From: an uncultured Rivibacter sp.
Lineage (GTDB): Bacteria; Pseudomonadota; Gammaproteobacteria; Burkholderiales; Burkholderiaceae
Direction of reading: 5' to 3'
Assembly (NCBI GenBank): GCA_946480925.1
Contig: CAMLLU010000098.1
Coordinates: 1-17,276 of the forward strand
DNA: 17,276 bases
The notes below the pieces were generated by a model that was not told the DNA's origin, did not search any database, and saw only the letters and a program-made list of their open reading frames with translations. Positions 8,131 to 15,702 of the stretch are shown here, piece by piece. Positions within the stretch are counted from its first letter, which is position 1; the number at the start of each line of letters is the position of its first letter. Position numbers and translations under genes: made by a program.

Positions 8131-11100
8131 ATGTCCAGCCTCCGCATCCCGCCGGCGCTGCGTGCCGCTTCACCCGCCGAGCTGCCCGAGGCGCACTCCG
8201 CGCCCTTGGGTCCACCGGCCTATGCGGAGTTGCACTGCCGCTCGAACTTCAGCTTCCTCACCGGTGCTTCGCACCCTGCGGAGCTGATACGCCGCGCGCA
8301 CGACCTGCACTACGCCGGCTTGGCCATTACCGATGAATGCTCGGTAGCGGGTGTGGTGCGTGCACATGCCGAAATGAAAGGCTGGACCAAAGAACAGCGC
8401 GAGCAGTTCCGCTTCATCGTCGGCAGCGAGTTCGAGGTGCAAGGCGAAGGCCCTACACCCGGTTGCCGGCTGGTGCTGCTGGCGCAGACGCGCAGCGGCT
8501 ACGGCAACCTGTGCGAGCTGATCACGCTGGCCCGGCTGCGGGCCGACAAGGGGCACTACCTCATCGGCGTGCGCGACTTCGATGCGCCCGAAGACGAATT
8601 GCAGGCTTTGCGCGGGGTTCCTGAATGCTTCGCCATGCTGGTCCCACGCCGCGAAGACCCGCTCGAAACGCTGCAGGCCCAGGCGCAATGGCTGGCCCGC
8701 ACCTTCGGTGACCGTGCCCGCATCGCGATCGAACTGCTGATGTGGGCCGATGACGCCCAGCATGCGGCGCAGCTGAAAGCCCTGTCCGCCGAAACCGGCG
8801 TTCCCTTGGTGGCAGCCGGCGACGTGCTGATGCACGTGCGCTCACGCAAGCCGTTGCAAGACGTGCTGACCGCCACGCGGCTGAAGCTACCCGTCGCTGA
8901 ATGCGGTCTTGCATTGGCTCGCAATGCCGAACAGCACCTGAGGCCGCTTCTCAAACTGGCCCAGCTCTATCGCGCCGAGTGGATGGCCGAAAGCGTGCGC
9001 ATGGCTTCGCAATGCACGTTCTCGCTCGACGAACTGCGCTACGAATACCCGGAGGAAATCGTGCCGCCCGGAGAGACGGCAACGAGCTATCTGCGTCGAA
9101 TCACAGACGCAGGCTTGGCGGAACGGTATCCGAATGCCATCCCGCAGAAAGTGCGCGCGCAGATCGACAAAGAGCTCGGAATCATCGCGGAGCTTCGCTA
9201 CGAAGCGTTCTTCCTGACGGTGTACGACATCGTGAAGGAAGCGCGCGCCAAGGGCATCCTGTGCCAAGGCCGGGGGTCGGCAGCCAACTCTGCCGTGTGC
9301 TATTGCCTGGGCATCACGTCGGTGGACCCGATGGAAACCACGCTGCTGTTCGAACGTTTTCTCTCGCGCGAACGCAACGAGCCGCCCGACATCGACGTGG
9401 ACTTCGAGCACGAGCGACGCGAGGACGTGATTCAGTACGTCTACAAAAAATACGGCATGCACCGCACGGCCTTGGCCGCGGCGCTGGCCACCTACCGCAC
9501 CCGCGGAGCCGTGCGCGACGTCGGCAAGGCGCTGGGGCTCGATCCGCAAATCATCGACACGATGGCCAAGTCCTTCCAGTGGTTCGACGACCACGGCGAA
9601 ATGGCCAAACGCTTCGTCGAAGCCGGCATCGATCCGCAGGCGAGCATCACGCAGCACTGGATGGAGCTGATCGGCACGCTCAGAGGCTTCCCGCGTCATC
9701 TATCGCAGCACACCGGCGGTTTCGTGATCGCCCGGGACAAGCTCTCGCGCCTGGTGCCCATCGAAACGGCGGCCATGGAAAAGCGCCGCGTCATCCAGTG
9801 GGACAAGGACGACCTCGAGTCGCTAGGGCTGCTGAAAGTGGACGTGCTGGCCCTGGGCATGCTGACGGTGCTGCGCCGCGCGCTCGATTTCCGCCGGCGG
9901 TGGCGAGGTATCGACATGCAGCTCTATCAGGTGCCGCAGAACGACACGCCCACCTACGACATGATCTGCAAGGCCGACACCATCGGCGTGTTCCAGATCG
10001 AAAGCCGCGCGCAGCAAAGCATGCTGCCGCGGCTGCGACCCCGCACGCTCTACGACCTGGTCATCGAGGTGGCCATCGTGCGGCCGGGGCCTATCCAGGG
10101 CGGCATGGTCCACCCCTACCTGAAGCGCCGCGAAGCGCAACGACAGAACAAACTCGAGCCCTCCCCTTACCCACGGCTCGAAGCGGCCCTCGACCGCACC
10201 CTGGGCGTGCCGATCTTTCAGGAACAGGTCATGCAGATCTGCATGATCGCCGCCGGCTTCACGCCCGGCCGGGCCGATGAACTGCGGCGTGACATGGCCG
10301 CCTGGAAGCGCAAGGGCAACATCGAGCAATACCGTCAGGAAATCATCGACGGCATGCAGCGCAACGACTACCCGCAGGAATTCGCCGAGGCCATCTTCAA
10401 GCAGATCAAGGGCTTCGGCGACTACGGTTTCCCTGAAAGCCATGCCTTCAGCTTCGCGCTGCTTGCCTACGTGAGCAGTTGGCTGAAATGTCACGAGCCG
10501 GCGATCTTTCTGGCGTCGATGTTGAATTCGCAGCCGATGGGCTTCTACGGCCCCTCGCAACTTGTTCAGGACGCCAAGCGTCACGGCGTTGAAGTGCGCC
10601 CGGTCGATGTGATGCACAGCGACTACGACTGCACGCTAGAACGCCGCCTGGACGGCAGCGACCAACCGGCGGTGCGGCTGGGCCTGCGCGCGGTGTCCGC
10701 CTTTTCGAAAGAAAGCGCTGAACGCCTTATGCAAGCTCGCAGCGAACGCTCTTTCGTCAGCATCGAGGACTTGGCTCTGCGCGCCCGCATCGACACCCGC
10801 GAACTCCAGGCGCTCGCACGTGCCAACGCTTTCGAAAGCCTGCACGGCCACCGCCGCGAACAGACCTGGACGGCAGCAGGCCAGGAACTCCCCCCGACCC
10901 TGCTCAATGACGCACCCATCAACGAAGCGGTGCTCCCATTGGCACATGCGCCAGAAGGCGAAGAGATCCTGCTCGACTACGAAGCGACCGGCCTGACGCT
11001 GCGCCGCCACCCCGTGGCACTGCTGCGCCCGCGCCTTGCCCGCCGCGGCTGGCGCAGTGCTGATGAACTGAAACGGGTGAAAGACGGCCAACCTACCTGG

Positions 11101-11370
11101 GCCTGCGGCATCGTCACGACGCGCCAGCAGCCGGAGACCGCCAAGGGCACCATCTTCGTCACGCTCGAAGACGAAACCGGCACCGTCAACGTGATCGTGT
11201 GGAAACGCGTGCGCCAACGTGAACGCAACGCCTTGCTGCGCTCACGCCTGTTGGCCGTGGCCGGCGAATGGCAGCACCGCGAAGGCGTGTCCCACCTGAT
11301 CGCCCATTACCTGCTCGACGTCACACCCTGGCTGGGACGTCTTGCCACGACATCAAGGGACTTTCGCTGA
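8131..11370 (+). CDS. dnaE2: DnaE2 (ImuC), error-prone DNA polymerase III alpha subunit
   Basis: This 1079-aa C-family polymerase has full family length. It begins with a PHP domain (YAELHCRSNFSFLTG from residue 31). The palm carries catalytic aspartates D420 and D422 in PPDIDVDF, and the third is probably D571 in KVDVLALGM. Helix-hairpin-helix-like sequence lies around 878-910, and a C-terminal OB fold includes GTIFVTLEDETGTVNVIVW from 1006. DnaE2 performs SOS-induced translesion synthesis and mutagenesis with ImuA and ImuB. The ATG at 8131 has AAGAGG eight bases upstream and lies 14 bp after the imuB stop. The open frame extending upstream to 7870 lies in imuB and is rejected. The absence of the tau-binding and full clamp-binding tail of replicative DnaE1 fits the paralog assignment. 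No truncation is seen. Confidence 0.96.
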   Translation: MSSLRIPPALRAASPAELPEAHSAPLGPPAYAELHCRSNFSFLTGASHPAELIRRAHDLHYAGLAITDECSVAGVVRAHAEMKGWTKEQREQFRFIVGSEFEVQGEGPTPGCRLVLLAQTRSGYGNLCELITLARLRADKGHYLIGVRDFDAPEDELQALRGVPECFAMLVPRREDPLETLQAQAQWLARTFGDRARIAIELLMWADDAQHAAQLKALSAETGVPLVAAGDVLMHVRSRKPLQDVLTATRLKLPVAECGLALARNAEQHLRPLLKLAQLYRAEWMAESVRMASQCTFSLDELRYEYPEEIVPPGETATSYLRRITDAGLAERYPNAIPQKVRAQIDKELGIIAELRYEAFFLTVYDIVKEARAKGILCQGRGSAANSAVCYCLGITSVDPMETTLLFERFLSRERNEPPDIDVDFEHERREDVIQYVYKKYGMHRTALAAALATYRTRGAVRDVGKALGLDPQIIDTMAKSFQWFDDHGEMAKRFVEAGIDPQASITQHWMELIGTLRGFPRHLSQHTGGFVIARDKLSRLVPIETAAMEKRRVIQWDKDDLESLGLLKVDVLALGMLTVLRRALDFRRRWRGIDMQLYQVPQNDTPTYDMICKADTIGVFQIESRAQQSMLPRLRPRTLYDLVIEVAIVRPGPIQGGMVHPYLKRREAQRQNKLEPSPYPRLEAALDRTLGVPIFQEQVMQICMIAAGFTPGRADELRRDMAAWKRKGNIEQYRQEIIDGMQRNDYPQEFAEAIFKQIKGFGDYGFPESHAFSFALLAYVSSWLKCHEPAIFLASMLNSQPMGFYGPSQLVQDAKRHGVEVRPVDVMHSDYDCTLERRLDGSDQPAVRLGLRAVSAFSKESAERLMQARSERSFVSIEDLALRARIDTRELQALARANAFESLHGHRREQTWTAAGQELPPTLLNDAPINEAVLPLAHAPEGEEILLDYEATGLTLRRHPVALLRPRLARRGWRSADELKRVKDGQPTWACGIVTTRQQPETAKGTIFVTLEDETGTVNVIVWKRVRQRERNALLRSRLLAVAGEWQHREGVSHLIAHYLLDVTPWLGRLATTSRDFR

Positions 11371-11374
11371 CAGG

Positions 11375-11393
11375 GTGTGCACGAGAGGCACAC
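11375..11393. terminator. possible stem-loop between convergent genes
   Basis: A 6-bp inverted repeat (GTGTGC at 11375-11380, GCACAC at 11388-11393) with a 7-nt loop lies in the 50-bp gap between the stop of dnaE2 and the stop of the convergent minus-strand gene. It could serve both, but there is no T run on either side and the stem is short. Confidence 0.25.
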
Positions 11394-11420
11394 ACCACCG
11401 CAGCCCAATGCGCATGCGAC

Positions 11421-11933
11421 TCAGGGGAATGCGGGAATCGCCGGATCCTGCCCGCCCCATTGCGCTTCAGGATGACGCGCATGCAACAAGCCGCGAATCT
11501 CCTCAACGCGCTGCACCGGCACATCCAGGATCAGCAACACGCGACCTTGTTCGAGCTCGTTCTCGAACTTCTTGAGCTTGGAATTGAAAACCGACACCCC
11601 CACCAGGCTCGACGCCCAGAACCCGAAGAAGCCACCGCACACGATCATCATCAACATCGTGAACGGCCCGACCAGATCTCTGGTTTCAGGCACCAGCGCC
11701 AGGATGGCCGCCGTCAGCGCGCCCAGCGCCGCCCCTGTCAGCAAGCCCTGGATAGCCGCGTGCCGGATGTCGGTTTTCTGGAGGATGGATGCCTCATGCA
11801 ACTCGCCGAAGTCGGTTCCGCGCTTCGACATGAAATGCATGTTGCGGTCTTCGACACGCGCCAGTAGCAGGTCGTTTGCGGTGCCCCGGGCACTGCTGAG
11901 GTCCGGGAGCATCCAATAGAGCCTACGTTTCAT
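11421..11933 (-). CDS. DUF1269-type membrane protein of unknown function
   Basis: This 170-aa protein has a soluble N-terminus containing ANDLLLARVEDRNMHF and RGTDFGELHEASILQKTD, the pattern of the DUF1269 family. Two glycine-rich membrane segments follow at about 60-82 and 88-115. The C-terminal region (from about 116) is charged and ends in a ferredoxin-like stretch with RVLLILDVP. Family members resemble general-stress 17M-like proteins, but no biochemical role is established here. The start is well supported: AAGGAGG lies six bases before the ATG at 11933. It is monocistronic and convergent with dnaE2, so a functional link to the SOS operon is not implied. Confidence 0.8.
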   Translation of the reverse strand: MKRRLYWMLPDLSSARGTANDLLLARVEDRNMHFMSKRGTDFGELHEASILQKTDIRHAAIQGLLTGAALGALTAAILALVPETRDLVGPFTMLMMIVCGGFFGFWASSLVGVSVFNSKLKKFENELEQGRVLLILDVPVQRVEEIRGLLHARHPEAQWGGQDPAIPAFP

Positions 11934-12189
11934 ACACAGCCTCCTTCAAGACGCTAAACAGCGCAGAAGTCGGCAAACCGTCGGCGCGGCGGGCGCAAGG
12001 AAGATGACCTATACGCTCGCGCCGCGAGGCGTCCGGCCGCACAGGCTGCGCTTGCCTCGTGGGCGCAGTCTACGCCGCACGGCATACAGCCTCAACCCGG
12101 GCCGCCCCCTCAACGCAGGGCCCGCACGAATTGCCACTAGGTGAACAAAGCGCCGAGCAATCAGCCGCAGACCAAACCGAGCGTACAAA
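11934..12189. other. intergenic region, upstream of the DUF1269 gene
   Basis: No gene is supported here. The region must hold the minus-strand promoter of the DUF1269 gene, but no convincing -35/-10 pair was found. An imperfect inverted repeat (CCGCGAGGC at 12022-12030, GCCTCGTGG at 12054-12062) could form a weak stem with one G-U pair. A minus-strand frame spanning 12009-12293 runs from the tRNA into this region and is an artefact. Confidence 0.5.
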
Positions 12190-12229
12190 ACACAAAGGGT
12201 CAGCCGGCAAACCGGCTGCCCCTTTGTGT
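12190..12229 (-). terminator. intrinsic terminator of the merR-tRNA-Pro unit
   Basis: Arms 12190-12207 and 12212-12229 form a stem of 17 pairs with one internal mismatch and a 4-nt loop. It lies 15 bp beyond the 3' end of tRNA-Pro on the minus strand. Read on that strand, the stem is followed by a short T-rich stretch (TTTTG). The GC-rich upper stem and the position support termination of the merR-tRNA transcript. Confidence 0.85.
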
Positions 12230-12244
12230 ATTTCTTCGAAGAAA

Positions 12245-12321
12245 TGGTCGGGGTGGCGGGATTCGAACTCGCGACCCCTTGCACCCCATGCAAGTGCGCT
12301 ACCAGGCTGCGCTACACCCCG
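12245..12321 (-). tRNA. tRNA-Pro (anticodon GGG)
   Basis: The 77-nt cloverleaf reads on the minus strand. The acceptor arms are CGGGGTG and CACCCCG, and CCA is encoded at 12247-12245. The D arm contains AGCGCAGCCTGGTAGCGC and the T arm contains GTTCGAATC. The anticodon stem CTTGC/GCAAG encloses the loop ATGGGGT, giving anticodon GGG for proline CCC/CCU codons. It lies 31 bp after the merR stop on the same strand and is followed by a strong terminator, so it is probably processed from a merR-tRNA transcript. Confidence 0.97.
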
Positions 12322-12352
12322 ACGAGCCCAAAAGTATAACCTGATTTCGGCG

Positions 12353-12823
12353 TCAAACCGTCAGCATCTGACGAATCGAAAGCAGTTCCTGTCGCATATG
12401 AGCCAACGCAGCCTTTGTGGACTGCTGCTCGACGTCGGGAACTACGGCCGCTGCTTGTTCCACCGGTGCTGAAACCAGTGCTGCATCGTCGCCATCTGCA
12501 ACCTCATGCCCATTGTCAGGCAGGTCATCGGCGGAAGCGGCTACTTCAGCAGCAACATGATGTCCATGCGCCAGCTCGGACAAACGATTGCGAGCACCGC
12601 TGATCGTGAAGCCCTGCTCGTACAGCAACTCCCGAATGCGACGAATGAGCAACACCTCGTGGTGCTGGTAGTAGCGGCGGTTACCACGCCGTTTCATCGG
12701 CTTGAGCTGCGTGAATTCCTGCTCCCAGTACCGAAGCACGTAGGGCTTCACGCCGCACAACTCGCTGACCTCACCGATGGTGAAGTAGCGCTTTGCAGGA
12801 ATCGCTGGAAGCGCTTTCTCCAT
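12353..12823 (-). CDS. MerR-family transcriptional regulator
   Basis: This 156-aa protein has an N-terminal MerR winged-helix domain: YFTIGEVSELCGVKPYVLRYWEQEF at 13-37, then KRRGNRRYY at 44-52 and the helix leading to GFTISGARNRL at 71-81. The C-terminal part is Ala/Asp/Glu-rich with no metal-binding cysteine pattern, so the effector is unknown. The ATG at 12823 matches the usual family start (MEKALPAIPAKRYF); a TTG at 12832 is possible but has no better ribosome site. No clear Shine-Dalgarno precedes either, which would suit translational coupling to an upstream gene. In Burkholderiales this merR normally follows ihfA and precedes tRNA-Pro. Here a prophage repressor-like gene lies upstream instead. 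Confidence 0.9.
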   Translation of the reverse strand: MEKALPAIPAKRYFTIGEVSELCGVKPYVLRYWEQEFTQLKPMKRRGNRRYYQHHEVLLIRRIRELLYEQGFTISGARNRLSELAHGHHVAAEVAASADDLPDNGHEVADGDDAALVSAPVEQAAAVVPDVEQQSTKAALAHMRQELLSIRQMLTV

Positions 12824-12850
12824 TGAAATCAACGAGATTGGTGGGGAAAG

Positions 12851-13144
12851 TTAGACTTTACTCGAAGCTCCTTGTGAGGGTGTTGGCTCGACGCCAAAGA
12901 GTTCGCGAAGTTCTGCTTTTGTTACTGCGTCCTGCTCCGCCTCGATGATGGCTTGCAATGCTGCGTGACGAGCGTCCATACCGCTTAACGCGGCCAGTCG
13001 AGCGGCAAGGGCTGGCCCCATTGCGCTTTGCCCGTGGGCAACGTGCGACAGAAATGCTTGGCTGACGTGCAGCAGCTTGGACAGCCGATAGCGCGTATAT
13101 CCAACTTTTGCCGCGCTGTCAATTAGAGTTTGCCCCAGTGACAT
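12851..13144 (-). CDS. HTH (Cro/C1-like) regulator, probable prophage repressor
   Basis: This 97-aa protein has a helix-turn-helix in its first half (about residues 17-45, TRYRLSKLLHVSQAFLSHVA), followed by helical sequence. It is oriented away from the phage operon and faces it across a 68-bp gap that holds a 22-bp palindrome, as expected for a lysogeny-type repressor. AGAGAGG lies a few bases before the ATG. Its TAA stop lies 27 bp before the merR ATG, in the same reading frame and strand, so the two genes may share a transcript. Repressor function is inferred from position and domain. Confidence 0.75.
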   Translation of the reverse strand: MSLGQTLIDSAAKVGYTRYRLSKLLHVSQAFLSHVAHGQSAMGPALAARLAALSGMDARHAALQAIIEAEQDAVTKAELRELFGVEPTPSQGASSKV

Positions 13145-13176
13145 AGTTAACCTCTCTTACGCATGATCACGCCCCA

Positions 13177-13198
13177 ATGCTTAATTGTAATTAAGCAT
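13177..13198. promoter_or_regulatory. operator palindrome in the divergent phage control region
   Basis: Perfect 10-bp arms (ATGCTTAATT at 13177-13186, AATTAAGCAT at 13189-13198) surround a GT centre. It is AT-rich in GC-rich surroundings. A -10-like hexamer TGTAAT (13186-13191) points right and TACAAT (13189-13184) points left, so one bound dimer could silence both promoters. No good -35 elements were seen. The likely ligand is the adjacent HTH protein. Confidence 0.7.
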
Positions 13199-13212
13199 AA
13201 CTAGAGGCAAGC

Positions 13213-13578
13213 ATGGGCGGGAATGTACAGCAAGGGGGGAGCAGCGCGCCAGCGCTGACACGCGAGGCCTACCTCGGCATGTGCGCTGAAGCACAAGCGA
13301 AGCGCACCACCCTCCCCGTCTTTGTCCAGTCGCGCCGTGCCGGCGTGACGTTCTGCAGCCGAGTCCTCGACGTGGTCGAAGGTCGCGGCTCGAACGCCTG
13401 CGATTTCTTCCAGCTTGAGACCGACCTTGGCGTGAACTGGGTTCCGCACCACAAGGTGCGCGCCTGTTCCGGCCTGGACGGTCGTTGCGCATGCGAAGCG
13501 GGCGCGCGGAGCGGACGCGCCTGCGCGGCCGCCCACGCGGCCGCCGCCCCCCTTGGTAACACGGGGGTAGCAACGTGA
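13213..13578 (+). CDS. small phage protein of unknown function, first gene of the operon
   Basis: This 121-aa protein starts at ATG 13213 with AGAGG five bases upstream. Its stop overlaps the rep start (GTGA). The central part (about 30-85) looks like a small beta-rich domain with FCSRVLDVVEGRGSNACDFFQLET. The tail is rich in Ala, Arg and Cys and is encoded by very GC-rich DNA with two GCGGCCGC palindromes (13525 and 13537). The central pattern faintly recalls Rof-type Rho-binding antiterminators, but this is weak and not relied on. Its place ahead of rep suggests an early or replication role. Confidence 0.65.
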   Translation: MGGNVQQGGSSAPALTREAYLGMCAEAQAKRTTLPVFVQSRRAGVTFCSRVLDVVEGRGSNACDFFQLETDLGVNWVPHHKVRACSGLDGRCACEAGARSGRACAAAHAAAAPLGNTGVAT

Positions 13579-14753
13579 CCAAGGGCAAGACAGTAGCGGC
13601 GCACCCGGTCATGGATGGCCGGCGAGTTCGCTGGACCTTGGAGCAGCAAGAGCAGCGCACCCAAGAGAAGGTCCGCATCGACTGGTTGCGGTTCACCCTC
13701 CCGCTGGATGCGGTCGTGCGCTGTGACCGTGATCTGGACCCGGACTTGAGCGCCCTCGCGCTGGTCGACAAGCGGGCCCGCGATCTCGTGCGCGCCTGCC
13801 GCAACGCTGACGCTGAGCTGGACTACACGGGCGCCATGGCCGTCGCGAAGTCCTGCGCGCGCCAGTTGGTCGAGCGCCTGGGCGTCTTCGAAGTCGGCCA
13901 AGTCGAAGACAAGGGCATGGACTACTACTCGGCCCGCTGCTCGATCCTCGTTGAAGGTCAAGTGGTCGGCGTGTGCCTCGCGGGCGGCAAGTCGCCTGAC
14001 CAAGCCGGCACCGTGCACGTGAACCTTTTTGGCGCTGCATGCCTGCACCTTTCGCCTGCGAAATGGGCGACTGTGCGGCAATGGGTTGCCGAGTCGAAGG
14101 GCTGGCTCACGCGTGCTGACCTGGCTGTGGACGTTTGGACCGGCGAAGACATCACGCAGATGCCTGTGTGGTACCTCGAAGGTGCCTTTGACGTGCGCGG
14201 CCAGCGGCCGAGTCAGACCGAAGCCGGCTCATGGACGAGCGGCCATTCGCGCACCTTCTACGTGGGCAAGCGCGAAACCGGCAAGTGCCTGCGCGCCTAC
14301 GAAAAAGGCGATGAGCTGTTCGGCCACGAGGTCAACGACCCATGGGTGCGATACGAGGTCGAGCTTCGCAACAACGCCCGCGTGCTGGACCTGGAGCTTT
14401 TGACGCGCCCGGCCGACTTCTTCGCAGGGGCCTACCCCTTCTGCGCTGCCCTGCTCGAACGGCTCGAAGTCGTGGCACAGGCGCAGCGCATCCCGGCCGG
14501 CCAGAAGCTCAAGGATGCAACGGCTGAAGCGGCAGCACTGCGCGCAGCGAATTGGACGGCCCGCGTTGCGGCGCCCACCGTGTGCGCCCTGCTCTCGATG
14601 GGCGGTGACGTTCTGGATTTCATCGTCGAAAGCAACGAACACCGGATTCCGGGCCGCCTGCGCGGCTTCACGGTGCCGCAGTTGCGCGAAGCGTTCAACA
14701 AAGTCGCAGCGAAGTTCGCCCCGCTTGCTGCGCCGTCGATGGTCGGGGCTTGA
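13575..14753 (+). CDS. phage rolling-circle replication initiator (Rep_trans / RstA-like)
   Basis: This 392-aa protein has three conserved blocks of the Rep_trans-type initiator family: TRADLAVDVW at 179-188, RTFYVGKRETGKCLRAYEKGDE at 226-247, and WVRYEVELRN at 257-266. Tyr229 and Tyr242 are candidate nucleophiles for origin nicking. There is no helicase or Walker motif. The family nicks the replicative form to start rolling-circle synthesis of filamentous phages and some plasmids. The GTG at 13575 overlaps the previous stop and has GGGGG seven bases upstream; that site lies in a possible C5/G5 hairpin. The next gene, encoding the ssDNA-binding protein, starts 12 bp after its stop. Confidence 0.88.
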   Translation: MTKGKTVAAHPVMDGRRVRWTLEQQEQRTQEKVRIDWLRFTLPLDAVVRCDRDLDPDLSALALVDKRARDLVRACRNADAELDYTGAMAVAKSCARQLVERLGVFEVGQVEDKGMDYYSARCSILVEGQVVGVCLAGGKSPDQAGTVHVNLFGAACLHLSPAKWATVRQWVAESKGWLTRADLAVDVWTGEDITQMPVWYLEGAFDVRGQRPSQTEAGSWTSGHSRTFYVGKRETGKCLRAYEKGDELFGHEVNDPWVRYEVELRNNARVLDLELLTRPADFFAGAYPFCAALLERLEVVAQAQRIPAGQKLKDATAEAAALRAANWTARVAAPTVCALLSMGGDVLDFIVESNEHRIPGRLRGFTVPQLREAFNKVAAKFAPLAAPSMVGA

Positions 14754-14764
14754 GGAAAGCAAGC

Positions 14765-15076
14765 ATGAAGTTCCAAACTGAAGTGATCGTTACCGGCATG
14801 AAGGCCAGCAAGGGCACGCTGGAAAACGGCACGGCCTATGACAGCACGAAGGTGTATGTCGAAGTCGCCATGGACGATTCCAAAGGCAACGCCAAAGGCA
14901 ACGCGGTGGCCGAGTACACGATGGGCACGGCGGCCGAGTTCGACAAGTACAAGCACCTGCCCTTCCCGTTCAGGGGCGTCGCAGACCTCGAAGTGGTCAC
15001 GAACGGCAAGACCTCGAAGACCGTGATGCACACGGTCAAGCCGGTCGAGCAGCAGGCGAAGCCTAAGGTGCAGTGA
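14765..15076 (+). CDS. phage single-stranded DNA-binding protein (gV-like)
   Basis: This 103-aa protein is rich in alternating hydrophobic and polar residues as in a beta-barrel: KFQTEVIVTGMKAS at the start, DSTKVYVEVAMDD in the middle, and a Lys/Gln-rich tail. It follows rep directly, the standard site of the inovirus ssDNA-binding protein that coats progeny strands and stops double-strand synthesis. The ATG at 14765 with GAGGAAAG upstream is preferred over the TTG at 14750, which would overlap the rep stop. Identity rests on pattern and position. Confidence 0.75.
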   Translation: MKFQTEVIVTGMKASKGTLENGTAYDSTKVYVEVAMDDSKGNAKGNAVAEYTMGTAAEFDKYKHLPFPFRGVADLEVVTNGKTSKTVMHTVKPVEQQAKPKVQ

Positions 15077-15282
15077 TGGCCCGCTACCTGATTCAGTCGG
15101 GCAGGAACTTCCATTTCCTGCACGCGTGCCCTCACACGGGCGACGTGGCGTGGACGCCCTCGCTTGCACTTGCATTGCGCTGCGGCGTCATCGACGACGA
15201 AGAACAGGTAGCGCAAATGGTGGAAGACCACTGCGACAAGGGGTCCGCGATCGTGGTGGACCTCGACGAGGTGCAGGAATGA
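15076..15282 (+). CDS. small conserved-looking phage protein, unknown function
   Basis: This 68-aa soluble acidic protein begins at ATG 15076, overlapping the preceding stop (TGATG), with AAGGTG five bases upstream. It has no membrane segment or recognised motif; the C-terminus is rich in Asp and Glu. Its place between the ssDNA-binding protein and the coat genes is where inoviruses carry short accessory genes. No function is assigned. Confidence 0.65.
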   Translation: MARYLIQSGRNFHFLHACPHTGDVAWTPSLALALRCGVIDDEEQVAQMVEDHCDKGSAIVVDLDEVQE

Positions 15283-15527
15283 GCGGCGCTTTCGCATGCG
15301 AAACCGACCGCGACGAGCTGCACGAGCGTGCGTGCGAGCTGAGCCGCGACATCGTGGCCCACCGCGAGTGCGCACTCGTGAACTACCGCGCCGGCCTGGA
15401 CGGCACGGCATGGATGCACGAGTGCCATGCGGCACGCAAAGAGGAACAAGTTCGCTGGATCGCGGACCAGTGCATTTGGCACGCCTCGCGCGTCCAACTT
15501 CAACAGTCAGGGGTCATGGCGTCATGA
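15279..15527 (+). CDS. small helical phage protein, unknown function
   Basis: This 82-aa protein is likely all-helical and rich in His, Cys, Glu and Arg (RDELHERACELSRDIVAHREC). The ATG at 15279 overlaps the preceding stop (ATGA). It has no signal peptide or membrane span. The clustered Cys/His residues (Cys7, Cys19, Cys31, Cys49, Cys65 and several His) could bind metal, but spacing does not match a known finger. No function is assigned. Confidence 0.6.
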   Translation: MSGAFACETDRDELHERACELSRDIVAHRECALVNYRAGLDGTAWMHECHAARKEEQVRWIADQCIWHASRVQLQQSGVMAS

Positions 15528-15631
15528 CGCGCATTCCTGCGTGGCTGTTGCGGCCCGTCGACGACGAGATGGCGATGGGTTTTCTGCTGATTCTCTTGCT
15601 CCTCCTGGTCGTATGTGGCTCGGACGACTGA
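15524..15631 (+). CDS. 35-aa membrane peptide, candidate minor coat protein
   Basis: A very short gene overlaps the preceding stop (ATGA). The peptide has a polar N-terminus (MTRIPAWLLRPVDDE) and one strongly hydrophobic segment, MAMGFLLILLLLLVVCGSDD. Size and position just before the major coat gene fit a pVII/pIX-like minor coat protein of filamentous phages. A good AGGGG lies about ten bases upstream. The call is by analogy; sequence alone cannot prove it. Confidence 0.55.
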   Translation: MTRIPAWLLRPVDDEMAMGFLLILLLLLVVCGSDD

Positions 15632-15702
15632 AGGTTTCCTGTTTCTCGCAGCACTGGCCCAGCAGCGAGGGGCAAATTCAACCGGGCTAAGGAGTGTTTC
15701 TC

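Noticed and set aside
11268..11919. Plus-strand open frames opposite the DUF1269 gene
   Set aside because: Antisense to a gene with a strong ribosome site and family motifs; no domain seen.
12009..12293. 94-codon minus-strand frame beginning inside tRNA-Pro
   Set aside because: Common false gene arising from translating a tRNA and its terminator; no protein features.
13174..13201. The operator palindrome as a dif/XerCD recombination site
   Set aside because: Length and centre could fit, but the arms do not match the usual XerD-side consensus, and the position between divergent genes favours an operator.
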